A DNA stretch of 64,000 bases from Dyella dinghuensis (GTDB lineage: Bacteria; Pseudomonadota; Gammaproteobacteria; Xanthomonadales; Rhodanobacteraceae): positions 434,001 through 498,000 of the forward strand of contig NZ_RYZR01000005.1 of assembly GCF_003977615.1 (NCBI RefSeq), given 5' to 3'. Positions 57,516 to 64,000 of this stretch are shown here, one piece after another. The stretch's first letter is position 1, and every line of letters begins with the position of its first letter. The translations under genes and the position numbers were made by a program. Below the pieces are notes generated by a model. The model did no database searches. It was not told the origin of the DNA and saw only the letters and a list, made by a program, of their open reading frames with translations.

Positions 57516-57524
57516 AAGCCGGCC

Positions 57525-58193
57525 TCACGCGCTTTGCTTCTTTCGTTCGTGAATCCGGCAAAGGCTGGAAAGACGTTGAACGGAATCGAAGGGAATAGCC
57601 TGCGAGGGTGCATTGCCGCCACGGCATTTGCGTACCCAGATGGCAGTGCTCGGTGTGGTTGTAAGTTCGAGGCGCAACGAGGCCGGCGATGCATTGGTCA
57701 GATGCTTGCGGTCGCGAAATACGAACGCCAATGCACGGCCCGTATCCGCCGCCACCTGCAAACGGCGCAGACTGCGATCGTCCGCCTGATGCGGCCACGC
57801 CAGCACGGCTGCGCAGCTGCCCGAACGCAGACACTGCTCGGCGGCCCACAACACCTGTTTCTCTTCCGCATCGACAATGCTCAGACGATGCAGATTCACG
57901 CCTTGTTGGCGCCAGCCCATCGCACACGGCAGATACGGTGGCGCGATCAGCACGACCGGACGTTGGCCTTGCGTCAAACGGGCGAGTGTCGGCAATACCA
58001 GACGCAATTCGCCGACGCCGTCGGCCGGCATCAAAATCTCCGTCAGCGCGGCTTCCGGCCACCCGCGTGCAGGCAGCGCGGCGTCGAGCATCGGCCAACC
58101 GGTCGGCTGTTCGCCTTCCACAATCGGCACCGCGCGACCGCGCCAGACCTGCCGCGCGTCCAGCAGATTCGACAGCGCTACCACGGCGCTCAT
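57525..58193 (-). CDS. imuA: ImuA, translesion synthesis accessory protein
   Basis: A 222-residue RecA-like/SulA-like protein of the ImuABC system. WPMLDAALPARGWPEAALTEI and GELRLVLPTLARLTQGQRPVVLIAPPYLP are family blocks; a clear Walker A is not visible. The ATG at 58193 shares one base with the lexA stop (TGATG). The basic C-terminus (CRIHERKKQSA) may contact ImuB or DNA. Confidence 0.9.
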   Translation of the reverse strand: MSAVVALSNLLDARQVWRGRAVPIVEGEQPTGWPMLDAALPARGWPEAALTEILMPADGVGELRLVLPTLARLTQGQRPVVLIAPPYLPCAMGWRQQGVNLHRLSIVDAEEKQVLWAAEQCLRSGSCAAVLAWPHQADDRSLRRLQVAADTGRALAFVFRDRKHLTNASPASLRLELTTTPSTAIWVRKCRGGNAPSQAIPFDSVQRLSSLCRIHERKKQSA

Positions 58194-58822
58194 CAGGCGC
58201 CCCTCACGAGACCTGCAAACAAGCCTTCGATGGCGAAGTCTTCGGTGGGATCGGGATCGATCGGCTCATAACCCGCGCTGTTCGGCAGCAGGCGAATCAC
58301 ATCGCCCTTCCAGTACAGGCGCTTGATGGTGAAGCGCTCGCCTTCCACGCGCGCCGCGACGATCTGCCCGTGACGCGCCACCGGCGTGGCGTGCACGGCC
58401 ACCAGATCGCCATCGAGAATGCCTTCGTCGCGCATGGAATCGCCGACGACGCGTACGAGGTAATCCGGACGCAAGCGGAACAAATCGCTCGACACACGCA
58501 TGCTGCGTTCCACGCGCGATTCGGAAAAGATCGGCTCGCCGGCGGCGATGCGGCCGATCAGCGGCAGCTCCATGGTGTCGGCGGCAAACGGATCGTTTTC
58601 CTGCACCAGCCGGATGCCGCGGGTGCGATTGGGTTCGATCACCAGCCGCCCTTTCGCCTCCAGCGAGCGCACATGCTTGAGCACGGCACTAACGTTGGGC
58701 AGGCCCATGGCGTTGCCGATTTCTTCCAGGGTGGGCGCCTCGCCGGCTTGGTCCAGGCGGGCCCGGATGAAGGCGAGGATGTTGGACTGGCGGCTGGTAA
58801 GCTGGATGCTCATGGGGCCCAT
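58193..58822 (-). CDS. lexA: LexA repressor (cassette type)
   Basis: A 209-residue SOS repressor. The winged-helix N-terminus has SRQSNILAFIRARLDQAGEAPTLEEIGNAMG. The cleavage site is Ala94-Gly95 in GRIAAGEPI, and the catalytic pair is Ser129 in VVGDSMRDEG and Lys167 in FTIKRLYW. The start at 58822 has AAGGTG in front, inside a perfect dyad that is probably its own operator; an ATG at 58813 is the alternative, and the frame to 58873 reads through the dyad. It heads lexA-imuA-imuB-dnaE2-alkB. Confidence 0.93.
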   Translation of the reverse strand: MGPMSIQLTSRQSNILAFIRARLDQAGEAPTLEEIGNAMGLPNVSAVLKHVRSLEAKGRLVIEPNRTRGIRLVQENDPFAADTMELPLIGRIAAGEPIFSESRVERSMRVSSDLFRLRPDYLVRVVGDSMRDEGILDGDLVAVHATPVARHGQIVAARVEGERFTIKRLYWKGDVIRLLPNSAGYEPIDPDPTEDFAIEGLFAGLVRGA

Positions 58823-58823
58823 C

Positions 58824-58845
58824 TTTTCACCTTTTTTGGTGAAAA
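58824..58845. promoter_or_regulatory. Putative LexA operator
   Basis: A perfect 8-bp dyad ttttcacc / ggtgaaaa with a 6-base spacer, directly before the lexA ATG and including its ribosome site. Binding would block both promoter clearance and translation start. It differs from CTG-N10-CAG, GAAC-N4-GTTC and GTAC-N4-GTGC type boxes. Confidence 0.6.
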
Positions 58846-58956
58846 TGAAGTGCGGCGACAAGCTGCCCGACAATCAATGACTTGCGGGCCACCTTTCCGC
58901 CGCAGCGGTGGATTTAGCCCCGAGCGTGCGCCTAAACCGTGTCAGGACCTGAGACC

Positions 58957-60288
58957 TCAGGCGGCCCGACGCCCCTGCCAATAGCGCCACAGCGCGTACA
59001 CCGGCAAACCGCAGGCGATGATCACCAGACTCATACCCGCATCGCCGGGCGTATCGATCGCCGTTGCGACGATCACGCCAAGCACCGTGCATACGAAAAC
59101 AAACGGCAATAGCGGATACAGCGGTACACGAAAAGGCGAAGGTTGATTCGCAAACTGGCGGCGATACCAGAACAGCGTGGCAATACCGAACGCATGACCG
59201 AGCCACTCGCCCACCGTGGTGTAGTTGAGCAATTGGCCGAAGGAACCGGAGAGCGTCAGCACGATCGCCCACACGCCCAGCACCGCCAGTGCCACCTGCG
59301 GCGCACGCCAACGCGAATCGATATGACCGACCGAACGGAAGAACATGCCATCCGCACCCATCGTCTGCAGCACGCGCGCACCACCGGCGATGGCAATGCT
59401 GCAATAACCGAAGGTGGAACACGCGATGCCGACTGCCATGATCGTCGCGCCGCTCGGGCCGAAAATGTGGCTCATCAGATCGGCCGCAGGCGCTTTGCTC
59501 GCTGCCAGACCTGCGTGCCCCAAACCCACCAGGTACGCGATATTGACTAGCACGTAGCAGACCACCACGCCGATCATGCCAAGCGCCAAAGCACGCGGCA
59601 GCGTGCGCTGCGGATCGCGCACTTCGCCTGCCATGTCATTGAGGTAATGAAAACCGCCGTAGGTAAACAGCACAGGCAGCAACGCACCAATCCATGCACC
59701 GCTGGGCACTTCGTGCGTCGTATCCACGGCAAACACATTGCCGAAGTGTCCATGCGCCAGCACCAGGCCCACGACCAGCAGCATCACAATCGCGGCGACT
59801 TTCAGCAGCGTAAACAGATTCTGCATCCACGCGCCCGCGCGAATGCCGAAAAAATTCACGCCGGCAATGAAAGCAATCGCACCGACCGCCACCGGTTTCA
59901 CCCAAACATTCGGCAAGCTCACGGCACGGCATGCGTAATCGGCAAACGTCGTCGCCACCGCAGCAACGCTGCCGGGATAGTTGATCAACGCCATCGTCCA
60001 GCCGAACAAAAACGCAGGTAACGGACCAAAGGCTTCGCGCAGATAGATGTAGATACCACCCGCCTGCGGCCGGCGTGCGCCGAGTTCGGCGTAACACAGC
60101 ACACCCGCCAGCGTCAGCAGACCGCCGATAGCCCACAGCGAAAGCAAGGGCAAACCCGAAGCCGTGCGCTCGGCGACCGTCGCGGGCGTTCGAAAAATAC
60201 CGGCACCGATAACGCCGCCAATAACAATGGCCGCGCCATCCCAAACGCCGAGGCGTCGCAGGTACGAGCTTGAAGAATCGTTGGTCAT
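58957..60288 (-). CDS. APC-superfamily amino acid permease
   Basis: A 443-residue, 12-helix inner-membrane transporter. Helix 1 has GAAIVIGGVIGAGIFRTPATVA, the APC substrate-binding Gly motif, and helix 3 region has YIYLREAFGPLPAFLFGW. FFGIRAGAWMQNLFTLLKVAAI is also typical of the L-amino-acid/polyamine group. The ATG at 60288 gives MTNDSSSSYLRRLGVWDG; the longer frame to 60342 is unlikely. The substrate is unknown. It precedes lexA in the same direction with a 134-bp gap. Confidence 0.88.
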   Translation of the reverse strand: MTNDSSSSYLRRLGVWDGAAIVIGGVIGAGIFRTPATVAERTASGLPLLSLWAIGGLLTLAGVLCYAELGARRPQAGGIYIYLREAFGPLPAFLFGWTMALINYPGSVAAVATTFADYACRAVSLPNVWVKPVAVGAIAFIAGVNFFGIRAGAWMQNLFTLLKVAAIVMLLVVGLVLAHGHFGNVFAVDTTHEVPSGAWIGALLPVLFTYGGFHYLNDMAGEVRDPQRTLPRALALGMIGVVVCYVLVNIAYLVGLGHAGLAASKAPAADLMSHIFGPSGATIMAVGIACSTFGYCSIAIAGGARVLQTMGADGMFFRSVGHIDSRWRAPQVALAVLGVWAIVLTLSGSFGQLLNYTTVGEWLGHAFGIATLFWYRRQFANQPSPFRVPLYPLLPFVFVCTVLGVIVATAIDTPGDAGMSLVIIACGLPVYALWRYWQGRRAA

Positions 60289-60564
60289 AGATGCCGACAA
60301 TAACCCGAGTCGGCACAAAATTTCTGGTGCCTTATGCCGCATGGGCTGTCATCGCTCGACGGCCAGATCAAAACGAATAGCCCGCAGACATGCCCTTGGT
60401 CACATTGACATCGCATTGGAGACGCCCAGATACTCGCCACGTCACGCGCCATGAGGTTTTGGCGCCTCGGCCCCGAGGGGTGCTGCGACGGACATGAGTC
60501 CGCCACGCTCGGTGTGCCGCCTCCCATGTTAAGGGCGCCCACCCCAGTGATTGGAGGTGTTCGC
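60289..60564. promoter_or_regulatory. Divergent intergenic region
   Basis: 276 bp between the divergent permease and ATP-grasp genes. It should hold two promoters. The only clear element is the ribosome site ggaggt seven bases before the ATP-grasp ATG. No RNA or small gene is evident. Confidence 0.35.
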
Positions 60565-61500
60565 ATGTCTGCGCCTGTTTCTGATTTTCGTATCGCCATT
60601 GCCACGTCCGAAGCGTTTCGCTCGGTGCATGTGGATGACGTGTATTTCGTGGCCGTGCTGGAATTGCTTGGTGTCCAGCCGACCGTGTGCGTGTGGAATG
60701 ATCCCGATGTGGATTGGGCATCGTTCGATGCCGTACTGATTCGCACCGTGTGGGATTATTTCCGGCATTACTCGGCATTTCTTGCGTGGCTGGATCGGCT
60801 TGACCAGCTCGGCGTGCCGACGATCAACGATACTAATCTCGTTCGCTGGAACAGCGAAAAACGCTATCTGCTCGATCTTGAGCAACAAGGTGTGCCGATT
60901 ATCCCGACGCACTTTGCGCGTGCAGGTTCATTGCTGGAAGTGCTGCGATCGGTTCCTTCGCGCGAGGTCGTCATCAAGCCGAGTGTCAGCGGCGGTGCAT
61001 GGCATACAGCGCGCGGCACGCTTGGCACGCCGGCATTCAAAGAAGCGATTACATCATTGCCATCGCATCTGGATTACCTGGTGCAGCCGTTTGTGCCCGA
61101 GATAGCCACGAATGGCGAATGGTCGCTGCTGTATTTCGCTGGCACGTACAGTCACGCGGTGCTCAAACATCCTGCTGCGGGCGATTATCGTGTGCAGGAA
61201 GAACATGGCGGCACGGCCATTCCTACGAAGCCTGATGCGTTCATTGTGCAAGCGGCGGATAACGCACTGGCGGCCGTTACAGCACTGGGTTATCGCGAGC
61301 AGGTTTATGCGCGTGTCGACGGCGTGGTGGTCGATGGCCAGTTCCGCATCATGGAGCTGGAGTTGATCGAGCCACTGCTGCATCTAGGAATACGGCCGGA
61401 CGCGGCGGAACGCTTCGCCAAGCATGTCGTCGAACGGCTCAAACAGCTCAAAGACGAAGGCCGTGACGTCACGGCTGCGAAGGCGGCCAGCACGCCCTAG
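60565..61500 (+). CDS. ATP-grasp family protein (glutathione-synthetase/RimK-like)
   Basis: A 311-residue ATP-grasp ligase-like protein. RTVWDYFRHYSAFLAWLD near residue 60 and VVIKPSVSGGAWHTARG (ATP-binding lysine and small loop) are clear. EHGGTAIPTKP and the metal-binding end YARVDGVVVDGQFRIMELELIEP complete the fold. It probably joins a carboxylate to an amine or thiol, but no substrate can be inferred. The ATG at 60565 has GGAGGT. dinB starts 32 bases after its stop in the same direction. Confidence 0.85.
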   Translation: MSAPVSDFRIAIATSEAFRSVHVDDVYFVAVLELLGVQPTVCVWNDPDVDWASFDAVLIRTVWDYFRHYSAFLAWLDRLDQLGVPTINDTNLVRWNSEKRYLLDLEQQGVPIIPTHFARAGSLLEVLRSVPSREVVIKPSVSGGAWHTARGTLGTPAFKEAITSLPSHLDYLVQPFVPEIATNGEWSLLYFAGTYSHAVLKHPAAGDYRVQEEHGGTAIPTKPDAFIVQAADNALAAVTALGYREQVYARVDGVVVDGQFRIMELELIEPLLHLGIRPDAAERFAKHVVERLKQLKDEGRDVTAAKAASTP

Positions 61501-61502
61501 AA

Positions 61503-61527
61503 TCGGGGACACTGACCCATTCCCCGA
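61503..61527 (+). promoter_or_regulatory. Hairpin between the ATP-grasp gene and dinB
   Basis: A 7-bp inverted repeat tcgggga / tccccga with an 11-base spacer, immediately before the TTG start of dinB. It could be a weak terminator, a translation-control hairpin or an operator. It does not match the dyad at lexA. Confidence 0.4.
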
Positions 61528-61532
61528 CAACC

Positions 61533-62633
61533 TTGTCCACACCACCGCCACGCAAGATTCTTCACGTCGACATGGACGCGTTCTACGCGTCGGTGGAGCA
61601 GCGTGACGATCCAACGCTACGCGGCAAACCCGTCGTCGTTGCGTGGCGTGGCGCGCGGTCGGTGGTGTGTGCGGCAAGTTACGAGGCACGCAAGTTTGGC
61701 GTGCGCTCGGCGATGCCGGCGGTACGTGCTGAGCGGCTATGTCCGCAAGCGATTTTCGTACCGCCGGACTTCGTGCGTTACAAGGCGGTATCTCGGCAGG
61801 TGCGCGAGATTTTTTCGCGGCACACGGATCTGATCGAACCGTTGTCGCTGGATGAAGCGTATCTGGACGTCACCGTCACCAAGACCGATCTGCCGTCCGC
61901 AACCGCCACCGCGGAGGCGATTCGTACGGCGATTCGCGAAGAAACCAGCCTCACGGCATCGGCAGGCGTTGCACCGAACAAGTTCCTCGCCAAGATCGCG
62001 TCGGACTGGAACAAGCCCGATGGCTTGTATGTCATTCGTCCGCATCAGATTGAAGCGTTTCTCGCGCCACTGGCGGTCAATCGGCTGCCTGGTGTCGGCA
62101 AGGTGATGGAAGCAAAGCTGGAAGCGCTCGGCATCAAGACTGTAAGTGATCTGCGCCGGATGACGCTTGCCGATCTGGAAATGCGTTTTGGCCGCTGGGG
62201 CCGGCGCCTGCACGAACTTTCGCTCGGCATCGACGAACATGCGGTGCAGCCGGACCGGCCGACGCTGCAAGTTTCTGCGGAGGACACGTTCGAACACGAC
62301 ATCACGCTCGACGAACTCGAGCCGCATATACGCCGCCTCGCTGAGAAAACGTGGGCGGCGCATCAGCGCGAGACGGGTCGCGTCGCACGCACCGTCGTGC
62401 TGAAACTCAAGACATCGGATTTTCATACGCTGACACGCAGTTTCTCACCTGCCGTGCTTCCGGGTTCTGCTACGGAACTCGCTGATCTGGCGTGTGCGCT
62501 ACGCGAGCGCGTGGAACGGCCGGCGGATAGCCGTTATCGTCTGGTTGGCGTGGGCCTGTCCGGCTTCGTGGATCAGGATAGTTTCATCGCGCAACGCGAT
62601 CTTTTCGACAACGCATCGGCACATCAGACATGA
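61533..62633 (+). CDS. dinB: DNA polymerase IV
   Basis: A 366-residue Y-family lesion-bypass polymerase. The catalytic motifs are [17 protein letters not shown] and [10 protein letters not shown], with [20 protein letters not shown] and the helix-hairpin-helix [17 protein letters not shown]. The little-finger domain ends near GLSGFVD; the tail RDLFDN resembles a clamp motif. The start is TTG at 61533 because the HVDMD block needs sequence before the first ATG; no good ribosome site is present and a hairpin lies just upstream. Its stop overlaps the next gene by four bases. Confidence 0.94.
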   Translation: MSTPPPRKILHVDMDAFYASVEQRDDPTLRGKPVVVAWRGARSVVCAASYEARKFGVRSAMPAVRAERLCPQAIFVPPDFVRYKAVSRQVREIFSRHTDLIEPLSLDEAYLDVTVTKTDLPSATATAEAIRTAIREETSLTASAGVAPNKFLAKIASDWNKPDGLYVIRPHQIEAFLAPLAVNRLPGVGKVMEAKLEALGIKTVSDLRRMTLADLEMRFGRWGRRLHELSLGIDEHAVQPDRPTLQVSAEDTFEHDITLDELEPHIRRLAEKTWAAHQRETGRVARTVVLKLKTSDFHTLTRSFSPAVLPGSATELADLACALRERVERPADSRYRLVGVGLSGFVDQDSFIAQRDLFDNASAHQT

Positions 62634-64000
62634 ATGCATTCATCCGTACACTCGGTTCGCTTGTATTCCTGATTGCCACGCTTCTGTGCGCAGCGCCAAC
62701 CCATGCCGAAGATGGATACGATCTATGGATGCGCTATCACCTGCTCGCACCCGAACAGGTGAAACGCTATGACAGCCATGCCTCGCAGTTGATCATCGGC
62801 TCCACCACACCGACACAGACGGCTACTCGCGACGAATTGCAGCGCGGGCTCAACGGATTGCTCGGCCACGCTCCGCTGCTTTCAAACGACATCAACCGCA
62901 ATGGCGCCATCATCGTCGGCACACCATCATCTTCGCCGCTCATCGCGCGATTGAAACTCGATACGACAAGTTTGGGAAATGAGGGCTATCTGATCCGTAG
63001 CGTCGCGGTAGACGGCCACACCGCAACAGTCATCGTCGCCAACACGGATGTGGGCGCACTGTATGGCGCGTTCCATTTCCTACGCCTGCTGCAAACCGAG
63101 CAATCCGTCGATCACCTCGATATACATGAATCGCCACGCTTGAAGTTACGCGTGCTCGAACACTGGGACTATCTCAATGGCCAGGTGGAACGCGGTTACG
63201 CCGGCGCATCGATCTGGGATTGGTGGAAGCTCCCGGATTGGCGCGCCCCGCGCTACACCGACTACGCGCGCGCGAACGCGTCGATCGGTATCAATGGAAC
63301 GGTGCTCAACGACGTCACCGATGGCGCCACCATTCTGACGCCCACGTACCTGCAAAAAGTCGCTGCGCTGGCCGACGTGTTTCGACCCTATGGTATTCGC
63401 GTCTATCTCAGTATTCGCTTCAGCGCGCCGATTGAAATCGGCGGATTGAAGACTGCCGATCCCCTTGATCCGCAGGTACAACGCTGGTGGCGCGAGAAAG
63501 CCGATGAGATCTACCGGATCATTCCAGACTTCGGCGGCTTTCTCGTGAAGGCCAATTCGGAAGGTCAACCCGGCCCGGAAGATTACGGCCGTACGCACGC
63601 CGATGGCGCGAACGTGCTCGCCGATGCAGTTGCGCCGCATGGCGGCATCGTTATGTGGCGCACATTCGTTTATTCGCAGAACAATCCGGATGATCGTGCG
63701 AAGCAGGCTTACGAAGAATTCAAACCACTCGACGGCCGCTTTCGCTCTAATGTGATCTTGCCGGTGAAGAACGGCCCTATCGATTTTCAGCCGCGCGAAC
63801 CGTTCCATCCGCTCTTCGGTGCGATGCCGAAAACGCCGCTGATGATGGAATTTGAAATCACCAAGGAATACCTCGGCTTCGCGACGCACCTTGTTTATCT
63901 GGGACCGCTCTATGAGGAAGTGCTCTCTGCCGACACCATGGTGCACGGGAAAGGCTCAATCGTAGCGAAAGTGATCGACGGTTCGCTGGAGGGCCATACG
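62630..64000 (+). CDS. Alpha-glucuronidase, GH67 family, 3' part outside the window
   Basis: The first 457 codons of a secreted GH67 enzyme that removes 4-O-methylglucuronic acid from xylo-oligosaccharides. A signal peptide ([20 protein letters not shown]) is followed by an N-terminal domain ([16 protein letters not shown]), then the catalytic barrel with [15 protein letters not shown], and the acid residue in [20 protein letters not shown]. Family length is about 700, so roughly a third is missing. The ATG at 62630 overlaps the dinB stop (ATGA), an odd pairing. It probably opens a xylan-use locus beyond the window. Confidence 0.93.
   Translation, partial: MNAFIRTLGSLVFLIATLLCAAPTHAEDGYDLWMRYHLLAPEQVKRYDSHASQLIIGSTTPTQTATRDELQRGLNGLLGHAPLLSNDINRNGAIIVGTPSSSPLIARLKLDTTSLGNEGYLIRSVAVDGHTATVIVANTDVGALYGAFHFLRLLQTEQSVDHLDIHESPRLKLRVLEHWDYLNGQVERGYAGASIWDWWKLPDWRAPRYTDYARANASIGINGTVLNDVTDGATILTPTYLQKVAALADVFRPYGIRVYLSIRFSAPIEIGGLKTADPLDPQVQRWWREKADEIYRIIPDFGGFLVKANSEGQPGPEDYGRTHADGANVLADAVAPHGGIVMWRTFVYSQNNPDDRAKQAYEEFKPLDGRFRSNVILPVKNGPIDFQPREPFHPLFGAMPKTPLMMEFEITKEYLGFATHLVYLGPLYEEVLSADTMVHGKGSIVAKVIDGSLEGHT

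Noticed and set aside
56904-58271. 455-residue plus-strand frame, and the 431-residue frame at 57689-58984
   Set aside because: Both are antisense to imuA, imuB and lexA, which have clear family motifs and overlapping starts.
61503-61527. Second LexA operator before dinB
   Set aside because: The dyad there (tcgggga / tccccga) does not resemble the lexA dyad, so SOS control of dinB cannot be claimed.
1-64000. CRISPR array, tRNA, rRNA, insertion sequence or prophage
   Set aside because: No regular direct repeats, no tRNA-like arms with a GTTC-type loop, no rRNA, and no transposase, integrase or phage gene was seen.

Overview
The window looks like chromosomal DNA of a gammaproteobacterium of the Lysobacterales (Xanthomonadales), most likely a Rhodanobacteraceae member (Dyella / Luteibacter / Frateuria type). 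This rests on moderately GC-rich coding DNA, Xanthomonas-like XanB, MetB/MetC-type and PilU proteins, an O-antigen locus placed next to the metB-type gene as in Xanthomonas, a lexA-imuA-imuB-dnaE2 cassette and an S53 (xanthomonalisin-type) peptidase. I see no tRNA, rRNA, CRISPR array, transposase or prophage gene.

Region 1 (1-9654): the start of cysN and all of cysD (sulfate activation) on the minus strand. Divergent from them is a tightly packed six-gene plus-strand operon: a HAD-UbiA fusion, DprE1-like and DprE2-like oxidoreductases, a nucleoside-sugar epimerase-like SDR, a protoporphyrinogen-oxidase-like flavoprotein and a GtrA membrane protein. Its core matches the mycobacterial route to polyprenyl-phospho-D-arabinose (Rv3806c, Rv3790, Rv3791, with GtrA-type Rv3789). 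A convergent polytopic membrane protein follows and could be the glycosyltransferase.

Region 2 (10052-24661): an ABC-transporter-dependent O-antigen locus (wzm, wzt, a sulfotransferase/coiled-coil protein, a double GT2, a WsaF-like GT4 and a methyltransferase) on the minus strand, capped by a metB/metC-type gene. On the other side, rmlBACD and xanB on the plus strand supply dTDP-L-rhamnose and GDP-mannose. The sulfotransferase/coiled-coil gene directly behind wzt has the layout of a chain-length terminator.

Region 3 (24662-44234): secreted and envelope functions (AcpA-like phosphoesterase, S53 peptidase, FadL-type porin, a FecI/FecR/TonB-receptor iron module next to a VirK gene), a cytochrome bo oxidase operon with SURF1, an MFS transporter and GlmS.

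Region 4 (44235-52263): cystathionine beta-synthase, two small secreted proteins, a YdcH-type protein, a candidate structured small RNA, two DUF4398-type envelope proteins, PilU, maleylacetoacetate isomerase and Pgk. Two kinds of palindromic intergenic repeat occur here.

Region 5 (52424-64000): an SOS mutagenesis operon lexA-imuA-imuB-dnaE2 with alkB attached at its end and an unusual dyad at the lexA start, an APC transporter, an ATP-grasp protein, DinB, and the start of a GH67 alpha-glucuronidase that overlaps dinB and is cut by the window edge.

The most interesting candidates are the lipid-linked arabinose operon with its HAD-UbiA fusion and two extra redox enzymes, the possible sulfate-based O-antigen terminator, the small RNA near 47.4 kb, the three-way-junction 5' leader before the FadL-type gene, and the non-canonical LexA operator. 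All functions are read from sequence by eye; no database search was run.
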